A stretch of DNA of 64,000 nt from Gari tellinella (GCA_922989275.2 OV277869.1:24562189-24626188); one strand, 5' to 3'; positions 13,081 to 24,764 are shown, counted from the stretch's first letter. Numbers and translations: made by a program. The notes: generated by a model from the sequence alone, not told the origin.

Positions 13081-13290
13081 TTACGTTCCAAAAATATTGA
13101 TGAAATAATTTAAATTATGCTGGAAGTCTTCTTGTGGTATAAAAATCACATCATCCGCAAAGATAAAATGAATTAGGGGTAAAATAACTCCTTGTCTAAC
13201 CCCTATTATGGGCATAAACGTCGTTTTGTAATTTTGTGAAACCTTGGTTAAATGTTGGCCCCAATGGATTGCAAAATGACAAGCAGCATA
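13081..13290 (-). pseudogene. Non-LTR retrotransposon reverse transcriptase remnant, duplicate
   Basis: Counterpart of the fragment at 781-960. The minus strand is open through PIIGVRQG, then FIFADDVIFIPQED and LNYF. The first group matches the GVRQG motif and FADD matches the metal-binding [FY]xDD motif of LINE reverse transcriptases. The segment between them is deleted in both copies, so the deletion predates the segmental duplication. It is not a functional gene. Confidence 0.6.
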
Positions 13291-13697
13291 GATTCTGATC
13301 AGATACCTCTGATCTGGGTATACACTGTTTACATACATTAATTTTACTTTTCTCATATACAGTGTATGTGTAAAGGAAGAATACGTGTACGCATAACTAC
13401 AATTCATTGGAGTTAAAAAGAGAGAATAGTGATTTACACAGAAAGCTTGTGAAAATTTCTGTTCATTATTTCATTGGTGTGCTCGAATCAGCATTGAAGT
13501 CACAAATGCGGTACGTGGCCAGTGTCTCGCACTTACGAAAACAGTGTAAAATTATAATATATGATCTCTTCAGTGGTTTTATGTACTCGTTCTAGAATTT
13601 ATGAACGATAATTTACCGGTTTGTTCTGTATTGTAAATTACCTGTGTGAAATACAGTGTAGCTCCTCTGAACCGCAACTCTCTAATAACCGGACAAA

Positions 13698-13925
13698 GCA
13701 TAAAGTTAGGAAGACGTTATTCTTTCCCAATATACAATGTACGCGTTTACGCTTAAACTATTATTTCTATCACAAACAGTTTGGAGCCAGATCAGACGCC
13801 GGGTTACCCGGTGTCTGATCAGGCTCCAAACTGTTTGCTTCTCAGATTAAAATGAATTGTCAGAATTGTCAAAAAAGTATCATTTCTACATTTTAGTACA
13901 GCGCGTTTGCGTTTCACTTGCGTTT
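13698..13925 (-). mobile_element. Family A MITE, degraded (copy B)
   Basis: Counterpart of 1399-1632, with the same central hairpin (arms GGAGCC-GATCAGACGCCGGG, about 13782-13838). The right end is shortened relative to copy A: part of the TTTAAACGG block is missing. Confidence 0.55.
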
Positions 13926-14575
13926 CTTCAGTCAAATTACCTTATTCTAGGTGTTAAATATAAATGCAGACAGAACAGAACATTTCTTTTATTCACTTAG
14001 GTATTTTTCGAACAGCATTGGGTTTTCAAGAATAACATGTATACATATTCAAGTGATTCCGGTATGGTACAAAATAACACAAAACAGAACAATAGCAATA
14101 GCAAAAAGCAACGTAGAATTGAGCTGGTATTAAGACCAACAATTAATATCGTTTTGAGTGTCAAACAGTTTGGATCCTGATGTTACATTTAGTTTTTGTC
14201 AATTCACATTTGCACCGGTCCATTCAATCGACGAGTAACACTAACCAAATTAAAATACAGTCTTGATAACTTCTGAAAACTTGGTTCCTCTAAACCGGAA
14301 CTCCCTGACAACCGGACTCCTCTAAACCGGCACTCTCTAACAACCGAATAAAACTATTTTAATCCCGAACATAATCTACATGCTTACCAATTCTGCAACG
14401 AAGATGTATACAGAGCTCATTAAAGAGGTTGTTGCTCAATCTTGGACAATTGTGATGAAGCAACTCTCTGACTGGTCATTGAAATTATCATAAACACCTA
14501 TTAAACCTCTCAAAGCCGGAAACATTTTTCGCTGTCCGGAAGGTTTTTTCCTAGGTTTTACTGTACAGTAAAACC

Positions 14576-14771
14576 TCGCTATTACGACCTTAAAAACGAA
14601 GGCTTATTGATAGTATAATAGACAGGTGACAGATAAAAGCAAGGTGACAGTGAAACAGAAAGCTCCTAAAGGAGCTTTCTGTTTCACTGCAAAATTGCTT
14701 TAAGCGGTCACCTATCGTAAACAACCTAATAATTAATATAACTTCGAGGTCGTAATAGTGAGGTTTTACTG
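14576..14771. mobile_element. Family I MITE with empty site in copy A
   Basis: Bounded by CAGTAAAACCTCGC and GTGAGGTTTTACTG with TA on both sides. Copy A has the uninterrupted site with a single TA at 2311-2312, so ends and target duplication are directly visible. Internally there is a long hairpin (AAACAGAAAGCTCCT and complement). The target itself ends AGGTTTTACTGTA, matching the element's own end. Confidence 0.9.
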
Positions 14772-15371
14772 TACTTCCAAACTGTGTAGGCCCAACCGCT
14801 CTACTTGCTTTAAACCCGCGTGTTGTTCAAACTTTTTCACTGCCAATTTCTATCATCTGTTTTAACCCTTTGACTGCTTTAACTTCATTTGCGTTTTACT
14901 GGTATCTGCATGTTTTAAAGTTAGATTTACGGCAGTTTGAGCAAAGATTTATCTATACGAATGGTAAGGACTTGGGTTCTGTTCAAACACCTCGTCACGT
15001 GGTGTCTGATCAGGATCCAAAACGTTTGTAAATCGCATATGCCTATTGTGGTGGAAGAGTTAAAATTTATGATGATTGCATTGTCAGCTGACTCTTTTTT
15101 CTGTCGACAAGGCCTAATTCGTGTACTTTGTAGGAAATCTTAAGCTTACAATGTTTTCAAAAGCAAGCCTTTGTTTTGACTCAAAGTATAGTTTTGCATG
15201 GTAGTCAATGTGGTTTTACTGTGACAGGTTATGGATATTTATCACTGTTGATAACAACAAGGTCAAAATCAATCAATAAGACGAATTAGTGAACACCCTT
15301 ATCGTAGAATCTTTTATTCGATATCAGACTTACTTTATCAACTGATCATTTAAGTTTTATATGATTTCAAA

Positions 15372-15582
15372 ATGTCGGTATTCTACGTGATATTGTTTCT
15401 GATCTGTCATGGAGTGTGGGTACACACAAGAAGAATGGACGAGCCAACATGTCTCTCAAGATTCGACTATGACTACAAGATGTTGAACAAATTAATTGAT
15501 CTGGAGAAACAACAGACTGAAATGATGAAGAAACTAAAAGAATACGAGATCATAATCAAAGAGCAGAATTCGTTGAGAACAA
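15372..15582 (+). CDS. C4-like gene copy B, exon 1
   Basis: ATG in the same TTTCAAAATG context as copy A; the donor GTAAGC starts at 15583. It encodes the signal peptide and coiled coil, including KKLKEYEIIIKEQNSLRT. Confidence 0.85.
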
Positions 15583-18500
15583 GTAAGCTTTTTCATTATT
15601 AACCAATATTAACCTTTTTCAAATATTGTATGGAAAGCATTTGATTCCTTCCGGATTTATAAAAACGCAATATTATGAAAGGAAGGTTTTAAACACATTC
15701 ATTCCTAGAATTATTTTTTTTTAAAATCCAGTTTACAATTAAGTCTAGTCATTTAATTACTATTTTGACTTGTCTGCCATACATTGGAAAAATGACAAAA
15801 ATGCAGACCCAAATCAGAGGGCTCAGAGGGCTCCTATAAGGTCTGGGTCTACATGGTTTCCATAGAACAACTGTAACCTTTATAGGTACAATGTTTGTAT
15901 AAGACCAATATACTCGTCGCTAGGGTACATTGTGTAAAAGATACTTAAACATTATACATAACATAACTTTGTTGATTGAAATGTCAAAGCCTGCTCAGAT
16001 GTTTCTAAAGGTACATGGCTTGTATTCTGGCTTTCAACCCTCTACTACTATCGTCATCAGGTATTTGTGCCTTCTGTATCAAACTTATATTTTCAGAACG
16101 ACATTATGAACAAATGATCGAAGAATGACTGATGTTAAAAGAAACTTTAGCAAAATTAAAAGCTTGAAAACGTATACAGGAGTTTTCATCTTAAAGAGGC
16201 TCGCAACCGGATTTAGCATTAAAAATATTAATTTGTAAATATATGTCAAATGCATATATGAATGGGTAAGATTTAGTTTAGGATAATAAATTCTGTTAAA
16301 AATGCATTTAAAAAAAAAAAGAGAAAAAAGAAGAAGCTCTGGTGGGATTCGAACCCGTGACCCTCCATGCGGAGACACACATGAAAGAAAAAGGAAACGT
16401 CTTTACCCACGCGGCTACTGGCGTTCTCTATCTATATGGTAGCGAATTATCGTACTTAACTGGTAGCGATTGATAGTACATTATTTGGCTCGGGTTTATG
16501 TCTGAGCCCGTGTAAAGAAGCAACAACAACAACTATACCGTCGACTAACGCAATAGAAAAACGATGGAAAATATCTAAAAGTAAACCTAAGATTCGGTGA
16601 CGATTCTTGAGACTTTTTTTGGACTTATCATATTTTTTTAATGTCAGAAGCCAAATAATGCCACAAATTTGCTTTTGTTTGAGTATTTTATTTTATTTTG
16701 ACAAGTACACCATCCGGTTGCGAGTCCCTTTAAGATTGGCAGTCAACTCCCCAGTAGTTCCCCAGAGACGTTCCAACCTTATAGCGGGTCTTGGGCCTTA
16801 TTGTCCCATGGGATGTGTTTGCTCATTTCTCTGGCAAGAAAAAAAAGGAAGGCATGTCGGTTGATATGACCTCACGCGCTGTTTATAAGCGAATCAGATT
16901 AGCCGAACTATTCTTCCTGAAATCATCCCTAACCATCATTTCATCTCATCATTAGTCGGCTCTACAACCTACATTACCTATTCCGAGGCGCATTGCCGTA
17001 AAACCCAACTCATCCATCCATCCATAGAAGTTAAAGAGAAAGTTGAGAATACATTACATTTCCAAACAAACAAGTTGGTGCTTAACCCTTTCACTCTCAG
17101 TGACGCCTAAAAGCGCGTTTGCAAACAGTTTGGATCCTGTTCAGACGCCATGTAACGCGGTGTCTGATCATGACCCAAATTGTTTGACACTGGTTTTGAA
17201 ATTTCTTCAGTCATATTGTCTTTTTTAAAACTTTTAAACGACATTGCAGACAACAAAATTGAAGTAGACGATCATGAAACGGTGAATGGGGTAAAAATCT
17301 CACGAAAAATTTGGTAGTGAAAGGGTTAAATACTATGCCCATTACAATTTGTTTGGAACCAAGTCAGACACCAAGTGACTCGGCGTTTGATCAGGCCCTT
17401 AAGTAATAAAACGTTTAAGTTGAGACTGGAAATGTTTTCAAGCATTTGATTGGTCAGATTTCTGACCAATCAAATGCTTGAGAACGAGCTCTGACTCATC
17501 CAAAACGCTTTATAGCCTCGGAGTCGGACTTCAACATCTTTCTCACTCAGTAGTTATTCAATTGCTTTTTATACCATTTAACTTTGTTCGCTTGCGTTTC
17601 ATTACATTTTAAAGGAAACGAATAAGGAATCTGGTTTTGTAATATCGGGTTAGTTAGATTCAATACTATCGGTTTCTTAGGCAACTGAGATCGACTTCGC
17701 AAACAGTTTGGATCCTTATCAGACGAGATCCCTGATAAGGATCCAAAGCCTTTGGCCTTTTATATATTTTTCAGTCACACTTCTTAAAGTCTATCATTGA
17801 AACACAAGTGAATATTTCATTATTAAAGCAGGCACTATTATGGTGAAAGGGTAACAGCAAACTGCTGAAATAGGCATTGAAACGATTTACTACAGTGTAT
17901 ATTCGAAAATGTAGATTTATTAATGTACGCGTCGTATAAATCAAAATATATTTTTGTTTTCAGATCATGGCTCCAGTTACACGTTATGGGGGAAAAAGTT
18001 GTGTCCAGGAAACGGATCTAGTGTTGTATATTCAGGTAAAATACGTGAAGTTAGGCCAGTCTTTCAGGGCTCATGAAAACCATTTCTATCGTTTATGTTC
18101 TCAGTATTTAAGACATATAATTGATAAAATCATTTTAAAACAGACATAATTACAGGACAAGTGTTTAATTATGTAAGTACATCAAACAATATCGTCACTG
18201 GCACAATAGAGAATGCTTGTTTTCGGTATTACAGTGGAGAATCTGTTATTCTTTCCCGTTTAAATGCAAACGTACGCAAACGCAAAGCACTAAAACGTAA
18301 AAAAGAACAATTTTTGGACAATTCTGATATTTCATGTTTATCTTGGTGGCAAACAGTTTGGAGTCTGATCAGACGCTGGCTCCAAACTGTTTGCACTGCA
18401 AATAATAGTTTTAGCGTAAACGCGTTTATTGGGAAAGAATAACAGATTCTCCACTATAAGGATGGACCTGATTTCACTCTCCTGAGGATATTGAACCTGA

Positions 18501-21500
18501 TAGTTTTACCTTTAACCCTTTCAACCCTAAATATCTCTTGTGGGTATTTTTTTATATTCTTTTGGTCTCTTCTAGTACAGGCATTTTGAACCATTCTACT
18601 GTTGCAATTTTTTATATGACAAAAAGAACGAATGAAAATATCAAACAGTGCAGACCCTGATCAGAGGGCTCATATAGGAGCCCTCTGATCAGGGTCTACA
18701 CTGTTTGCATATGTAATCAGTAATCTCTACAGAGGGCTGTAGGGTTGAAGGGGTTAATCCTCAGACCCTGTGCCTTCAATCAAAGTTATTACACTTCTTT
18801 ATAAACCTCTCAATTAACTACATTTTGCATACCAATCTACAGCACTACGGCCAACATGCTTTCCGCTGAAGATCTTTTTTAAAAAGTTCTTCCTTGTTTG
18901 AAATTTCATCCGCCTTTGTTAAAATAGTAACATTTGTTAAAATCGTTACCTGTGCCACTTTTCATCGAAATGTTTTGCATTTAACACAGTGGGTAGAGGT
19001 CAACTAGAAAATGTTAGTACCTATAATGCTCTATATAACTTGTAACTCGGTATTTTTTACTGTTTTGCTGTGTTGTTCTGACATTGCCTAATCCGGAATT
19101 AACAGTGTAACTGTTGCCCTTTAGGACGAACGGTTCCATGCGTGATAAAGATGCGTAGAAGTTTTTAAAATCAGGATCATTTAGAAGTGTTCCGGTTTTG
19201 TAATGAAACAGTATTGAATAATTGTCATTGATCGGTGTCTGGCGAAGGTTTAACACATTATTTCATGCTTTATAATTATTTATAACAATACTATAATCGA
19301 TGAGACGAGTTCGTAATACACACCAAGTTTCGCCGCTATCCTTTATATACAGAAAACAAAACGGACCCGAATATAACAATAATGTGCGAACGTAAACATG
19401 CAAGCGCTTACAAGAAGACGCTGATCATTCATAAGAAGTCTGTCAAAAAATTCAAAATGACTAATAAATATTTTATTTCACTCGTATATTGGCTGAGATT
19501 ATTTCTTTTTGAAAATCTAGTTATAGGTTAAAAAACATTTAACGCACGTGTGTTTGGGGGAGCAGTCAAAACTATTATCCCTCGTTATCAGCTAATACAT
19601 TTCTTCCCTGATACTTCTGGCCAATCGTTTTGACTGCTCCCTAAACACACATGAAATAACTGTTTACTATACACGAACTATTTACGTTCTGGAATGTCCG
19701 GGTTGTGGACAACATTTTGTTTAAGTGTTGTCTTTATACGAGTATGTGCATGTAAAACTATAGTGATACCAGATGCGACTTCAATTATATTACCAGGGCT
19801 ATGATTTTAACACACTTGTTAAAAAAATTTACTAGAAAATGTTATGCATCAGGTGTCCAAGGTCTGAGCCTTGTGATGTTTTATGCTCCTGACAAGATTT
19901 GTTTGGCATTTGGCAAGTAGTTTCAGAAATAAAGTCGTTTAGATATGCTGACGACGACAGACGGCGAAGGAAGATCGCAATAACCCTTCTTGGCAATTCG
20001 TGCCAAGTGAGCTGAAAATACTCCTAATGATTTAAGATGTCGCTTGTTTTCCACTTTAATTGTGTTATTCAAACTGACAAGTGGAGTTAGGAGTAAATGA
20101 TAGAGACAGGAACAGGCATGATATTAACAGAAATACTTCATAGGGATATAATATGTCCTGTCAATGATAACATTGTGTATTTAGATATACAGAGGATCTT
20201 ACAGGAGTTGTCATTATTTATCATTTCTAATAAACGAGTTGACTAGAATAACATGACGCGAGCATTGGCGAGGGTCATATTCATTTTAGCCAACAAATTT
20301 ATTAAAAACGAAAAGTAATGAGCACGAATGTGAGATTCTATTTATTGCATAAGAACTTAAATTAAATTGATAATCGCAAGCGAATTGCCATCGAATTGCC
20401 ATCGAATCGCGCGCTTCAAAAAACAAATTCTAGGTTTGAATATTTTTACGTGAATTTTCCGAAGCGTTTGTGACAAAAATTGAATCGAAAATAATAACGA
20501 AGGCATATTTGCGAACATTTGTGAGATACACCATTCAAGAAAACTTACCCGAGGGTAAAGTTAGTACTTTGAATCGCAAGCGAATTGCCATCGAATTGCA
20601 AGCGAATTGCAAGCGAATCGCAAAAATTGTTAATTTAATAAGATTCAGTACTGTACATGCAGCGCTTGTGGACGAGCACGATGGGCCGGAGCCCCAAACA
20701 ACGATTTTCACTAGTGAAATACGACGTTTATTTAATGACATAATGTCACTCCCAGACCGCAAGTTATGTGATAAATTTAGATATGTATCAGTGTTATCAT
20801 CAAAATTGGTTTTTAAAAGATAAGGGTTCATCATTGTTAAATGAAAAATTTGAATCCACGAGTGTTAAACTATCAAAATAATCATTGGGACACACTTTTG
20901 TTTGATGGGGCTAGGAAAGTAGGGTGTGTAGTGTTCGTATAGTGTTCGCATATTTCAAATTTCAAAGGGTTTCTGAGATTCATAGATATAGTCGATGCTT
21001 TAACGGTAATATATTTTGCACTAACGCCTTTATTGGTAACATAATGTCTGAATTGTAAGACAGTCAGATTTGGTGAAGCAATAAGAAATGTAGCATTAAT
21101 GTTGCACACTGAAAGGTTTGATGTAAGGCGGTATGGTTGACAAAATTTCAAAACGAGTTTCAAACATTTTGGATCCTGATTATACGCCGCATTTCGCTGC
21201 CTCTGATCACGATCCAAACCGATTGCAAAGGGTGCCTTTTGGCGTCATTTACCGTGAAAGGGTTAACAAACCTTTTTCTAAATCACTTTTAAGAATTGAC
21301 TTTTGCAGATTACAGAATGTGCAGACGAGTTTAACATAGCAGACAGGAGGTTAACCCTGTACCCAATAACCACTTACATCAGGTTGTAAGTAAAGCAGAA
21401 TGTGCCTTAAAGAGGCTCGCAACCGGATTTAGCATTAAAAATAGTAATTTGTAAATATATGTCAAATGCTTATATAAATGGGTAAGATTTAGTTTAGGAT

Positions 21501-22634
21501 AATAAATTCTGTTAAAAAATGCATTTCAAAAAAAAAGAGAAGAAGCGCTGGTGGGATTCGAACCTGTGACCCTCCATGCGGAGACAAACATGAAAAATGA
21601 GGAAACGCCTTTACTACCACGGCTACCAGCGCTCTCTATATATATGGTAGCGAATTAACGTACTTCACTGGTAGCGATCGATAATACTTTATTCGGCTCG
21701 GGTTTATGTCTGAGCCCGTGTAGAGAAGCAACAACAACAATCATACCGTCAGCTGACGCTATAGAAAAACGATGGAAAATATATAAAAAACTAAGATTCG
21801 GTGACGATTCTTGAGACTTTTTTTGGACTGATCATATTTTTTTAATGTCAGAAGCAAAATAATGCCACACATTTGCTTTTATTTGAGTACTTTATTTTAT
21901 TTTGACAAGTACACCATCCGGTTGCGAGTCCCTTTAAGGTACATTCTGCTTTACTTTTAGCCTGCTTTAAACTACCGTCGGCTAGGCTATATGAAAATAT
22001 TTGTTATTGTAATTGTTCATGAGTGTATAAACTGGAATTATTTTATTCAGCGGAAGAATTAATTAAATACGCTAAAAGTTGCTTCTGTTGGGGAAAGGGT
22101 TAACTACTCGTTATCAGTTTTGACAACTTCTTTATGACAGGTTATATGGCTGGCTCACATCACGCTCACGAGGGTTCGGGTACGAACTTCCTGTGTCTGA
22201 CATCAGAGCCTATATGGGATGTTTATGATGATGGCACAGGCAGTGCTGGGACGATTTACGGCGTCGAGTATCAATTCTCGACTCATCGTTCAACTGGATC
22301 TAGCAAGTTCTTCGGCCAGAGTGTTTACAACCACAACGCCCCGTGTGCTGTTTGTCACATCCCTAGAGGCACATCTATCATGATTCCAGGACGTAACGAG
22401 TGTTTCCCTGGGTGGACGAAAGAGTACGGCGGCTATCTTGTAAGCGGCGCTAAAAGCCACAAGAAACCTACACAGTATGTTTGTTTGAGCAATAGAGTTG
22501 ACTTTCTCGACTCTGATCAAGGAAATGACGATGAGTCATTTATATATTTCGTGGAGGGCGTTTGTGGTAAAAGCTTACCATGTCCGCCATACGTCAATGG
22601 CAGAGAGCTGACGTGTGTGGTTTGTTCACTATAG
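15372..22634 (+). CDS. Short-chain collagen C4-like secreted protein, copy B (spliced gene span)
   Basis: Tandem paralog of 2807-8780. Exons 15372-15582, 17964-18035 and 22141-22634 have exactly the same lengths (211, 72, 494 bp), phases and splice sites, giving 258 residues. The signal peptide, coiled coil and all cysteines of the C-terminal domain are kept. Most differences are substitutions in the variable part after YDDG and the last residue (CVVCSL). Intact frames in all three exons argue that it is expressed or only recently duplicated. The exon-like block at 16097 carries stop codons here and cannot be used in frame. Three transposable elements that copy A lacks lie in its introns. Confidence 0.87.
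16097..16190 (+). pseudogene. Decayed exon-like block, copy B
   Basis: Homologous to 3521-3640 and preceded by the acceptor TATTTTCAG. In the frame set by exon 1 it reads RHYEQMIEE and then TGA, with a second TGA after KLKA. A TTAA-flanked tRNA-like element interrupts the block at 16191. It is dead as an in-frame exon. Confidence 0.6.
16191..16733 (-). mobile_element. TTAA-flanked element with tRNA-like unit, copy 1
   Basis: TTAA at both edges; inverted ends AGAGGCTCGCAACCGGAT and ATCCGGTTGCGAGTCCCT. On the minus strand it contains a tRNA-like unit with a B box (GGTTCGAATCC) near 16340-16430. Copy A lacks the element, confirming insertion. There is no transposase frame. Confidence 0.85.
17092..17329. 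mobile_element. Family H MITE (TTAA-flanked)
   Basis: Starts TTAACCCTTTCACTCTCAG and ends GTAGTGAAAGGGTTAA. Contains a GACGCCG hairpin (about 17123-17188) and the motif GCAGACGA. No open frame. Confidence 0.75.
17407..17511. repeat. Foldback hairpin family E
   Basis: Long inverted repeat with inner arms CAAGCATTTGATTGGTCAGA and complement, and AAAACG outer ends. Relatives lie at 28298-28407 and 37941-38058. Confidence 0.8.
17964..18035 (+). CDS. C4-like gene copy B, exon 2
   Basis: Acceptor GTTTTCAG and donor GTAAAA as in copy A. It encodes HGSSYTLWGKKLCPGN and SSVVYSG. Confidence 0.9.
18232..18456. mobile_element. Family A MITE
   Basis: TA on both sides. Ends are CAGTGGAGAATCTGTTATTC and AATAACAGATTCTCCACTA. 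Internal TTTAAACGCAAACG and a shortened GATCAGACGC hairpin. Copy A lacks it. Confidence 0.8.
18512..18757. mobile_element. Family B MITE with empty TTAA site in copy A
   Basis: Ends TTAACCCTTTCAACCCTA and AGGGTTGAAGGGGTTAA. Copy A has one TTAA at 6317-6320 in matching flanks, so TTAA is the duplicated target. The core is a perfect hairpin, GCAGACCCTGATCAGAGGGC and complement (about 18651-18710). Confidence 0.9.
19545..19655. repeat. Inverted repeat
   Basis: GTGTGTTT then GGAGCAGTCAAAAC on the left; GTTTTGACTGCTCC then AAACACAC on the right, with a loop of about 55 bp. Probably another foldback element. Confidence 0.6.
20367..20640. repeat. Short tandem GCAAGCGAATT patches, copy B only
   Basis: Two clusters (about 20375-20412 and 20570-20630) of 10-11 bp units CGAATTGC with AAG or CAT linkers. 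Copy A lacks this stretch. Confidence 0.6.
21351..22103. mobile_element. Family C MITE with nested insertion, copy B
   Basis: TTAACCCTGTACCC at the left, GGGAAAGGGTTAA at the right. The TTAA at the centre of its hairpin (GTGCCTTAAGG) was the target for the tRNA-like element at 21417-21937, which splits it in two. Confidence 0.8.
21417..21937 (-). mobile_element. TTAA-flanked element with tRNA-like unit, copy 2
   Basis: TTAA at both edges; inverted ends AGAGGCTCGCAACCGGAT and ATCCGGTTGCGAGTCCCT. On the minus strand the tRNA-like unit (about 21540-21640) has possible acceptor arms AGCGCTGGT and ACCAGCGCT and the B box GGTTCGAATCC. Nested inside a family C MITE; copy A has only the MITE. Confidence 0.88.
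22141..22634 (+). CDS. C4-like gene copy B, last exon
   Basis: Acceptor TATGACAG ends at 22140; the stop is TAG at 22632-22634. Same length as in copy A, with motifs NAPCAVC, GWTKEYGGYL, SLPCPPY and CVVCSL. A family C MITE ends at 22103, 37 bp upstream. Confidence 0.92.
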
Positions 22635-23411
22635 AGAGTGACTAAGCGTTTGAAACTTTTACTCCCTGAATTATGAACATCTATCTGATATGCAGGGTCG
22701 GCGAAGTTATTCTTTCAAGTGTTCTAAAACAGTTAACCATTCATTGTCATGACGTCATCTTCCTTATACAACAACTGTCTGTTTTTGTTTTTCAAATTCA
22801 AATTTCGGGCCATTATACTTTAGTAGTATAACCATTAATGCCAAACAGTTTTGATCCAAATGGTTTCAGAGATACGTGTCATGAGAAAATCTGACTTATT
22901 GCATTGCAAACAGTGTAGATCAGAACCAACCGATGCGGCAGCTGCACTTGAACTTCACTTTTTGACATCAACATGCATTTAAGCATTCCATGTAACTGTA
23001 TTATACACATTATTTGGCAGTGTAGACCAAACTCAGGTACAGAGTCTTGGATGACAACGGTATGTACAAAGTTGCAATGCAATAAGGCTGGTTTTGTCAT
23101 GGCACGGCTCAAATATTATTAACTTTCATAGCAAGTTTTATCGTAACATCAATTGGGTATCCTGCATTTTTTGTTTTTGTTGCATAGGAAACCGGACGTA
23201 TGAACTGTTTCGAATTAAAGCGATACACAATGATTGTCATTAGCCCATATTAGAACTTACGTTTTTTTGTCAAACTGCTTGAAAATTTAAAAAGGCTCGA
23301 CATATATAGCCATGACCGGGATAATTTGAGCACTGTAGGCTTGAACGCCATACAAACGGTTTGCCTGCAGGTACAGATATGTGTTCCTTTCGGTCAAGGC
23401 ATACGACGCCG

Positions 23412-23608
23412 GTGTAACGCAGTAGAATGACCCACCCCTGCAAAATGACCCGGGTCTTTATACTACGTAGAGAAATGACCCCAGACCGTAGAAAAAGGAC
23501 CCCATCGTGTCGATGGTGTCCTTTTTCTACGGTCTGTGGTCATTTTTTCTACATAGTGAAATGACCCGGGTCATTTCAGCAGGGGTGGGTCATTCTACTG
23601 CGTTACAC
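23412..23608. repeat. Foldback element, 197 bp
   Basis: Almost a full palindrome. Outer arms are GTGTAACGCAGTAGAATGAC and its complement; inner arms include AATGACCCGGGTC and ACCGTAGAAAAAGGAC. The centre is ATCGTGTCGAT. No coding potential. Confidence 0.85.
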
Positions 23609-24121
23609 CCGGCCATAAGTGACATTCATTTGTTATTTGGAGCATGTTGCCTGCTCTACGTTTAATCTTAATTTAACTATTTGTAGCCTGCTATTGTTCT
23701 AAAATTAGAATTTTAAAAAATTCTTTTAAATTCAGTGTCAGGAGAGCAAACCGTTTGAATCCTGATGAGACGCCGCATGATGCGGCGTCTCATCTGGATC
23801 TAATCTGTTTGCAGAAATAATTACTATGACAGGTATATCCGCCGCTAGCGTGCAAAGAGTTCAGACAAGATTTTACGATACATGTATTTTTAATAGGGAA
23901 TTAAATATTTATAACAAAGTTAATAGATATTAAGTTAATTAGTATAAATAAAATTCAAGGAGTCATCATTTTAGTACGAGTTCACATGTCCTAGGCAAAA
24001 GTTTGGACCGAGATGATGCCATATCAAAGGTTATTTTTAGAAACCCTATGGTCAGAGTCTGCAGCGTTGGTCATTTTCCAATATATCGTAAAAAAACATA
24101 AATCGTAATAAAAGAATGCAC

Positions 24122-24370
24122 TTAACACTTTCATTATCAAATCATTCGGGAGATATTTACCCCCTTCACCGCTTTGTTGTCGTCTGCTTCAGTAGTGTTG
24201 TCTACAAGACACGTTTCAAAGTTAGATTTAAGGTTGTATGACTTAATAAATATCGGTAAGAGTGTCAAACAGTTTGAGTCCTGATCAGACGCCGCTTTAC
24301 GCGGCGTCTGGTCAGGACCCAATCTGTTTGCAAACGTGCTTTATGACGTCATTGAGAGTGAAATGGTTAA
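24122..24370. mobile_element. Family H MITE
   Basis: TTAACACTTTCATTATC at the left, GAGAGTGAAATGGTTAA at the right. Contains a GACGCCG hairpin (24270-24330) and GTCGTCTGCTTC. Confidence 0.7.
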
Positions 24371-24560
24371 TCTGGAAACTAGCATAGTACATGTGAAGTT
24401 TCTGGGGTCAATGATTTAATGCATAACGACTATATTAACTCATGTGTGGATTGTTTTTAATTTTACATGGAATATATGCGTTATATTTATAAAAAACATT
24501 ACATCAACCACGAGCAGAGAAAACGAACATTCAAACAGTCAAGAACATGGAGATCACGGT

Positions 24561-24764
24561 GACCGTTTCATAAAACTTCGTACGACAAATGTTGTCGCAA
24601 GTCAGATTATAAAAGTCTCAATAATTGTTTATTTCTCCATCTTATCCTGTCGTGTGACATATCTTTGGAATCGTCTTGAAAAGACGATTCGAAAGAGATG
24701 TCACAATCAGAAATTAAATGCATTTTAAAGTTTTGACTTACGACCGTTTTTGTCGTACGAAGTT
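24561..24764. mobile_element. Family D MITE, decayed
   Basis: GACCGTTTCATAAAACTTCG, ACAAATGTTGTCG, a central inverted repeat of GAATCGTCTTGAAAAGACGA, and the reverse end GTCGTACGAAG. It neighbours a better copy at 24831-25072. Confidence 0.75.

Larger units (their letters stand above)
12389..23222. repeat. Segmental duplication, copy B
   Basis: Direct-orientation partner of 49-9562. Relative to copy A it has gained a family I MITE (14576-14771), two TTAA-flanked tRNA-like elements (16191-16733 and 21417-21937), a family A MITE (18232-18456), a family B MITE (18512-18757) and a short GCAAGCGAAT-type repeat patch (about 20367-20640). It also carries roughly 105 bp near 15040-15160 that copy A lacks. 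Homology ends near 23222. The non-homologous 9563-12388 lies between the copies. Confidence 0.9.

Noticed and set aside
20470..20823. 117-residue open frame in copy B
   Set aside because: It spans the GCAAGCGAAT repeat patch and intron sequence of the C4-like gene, and has no counterpart in copy A.
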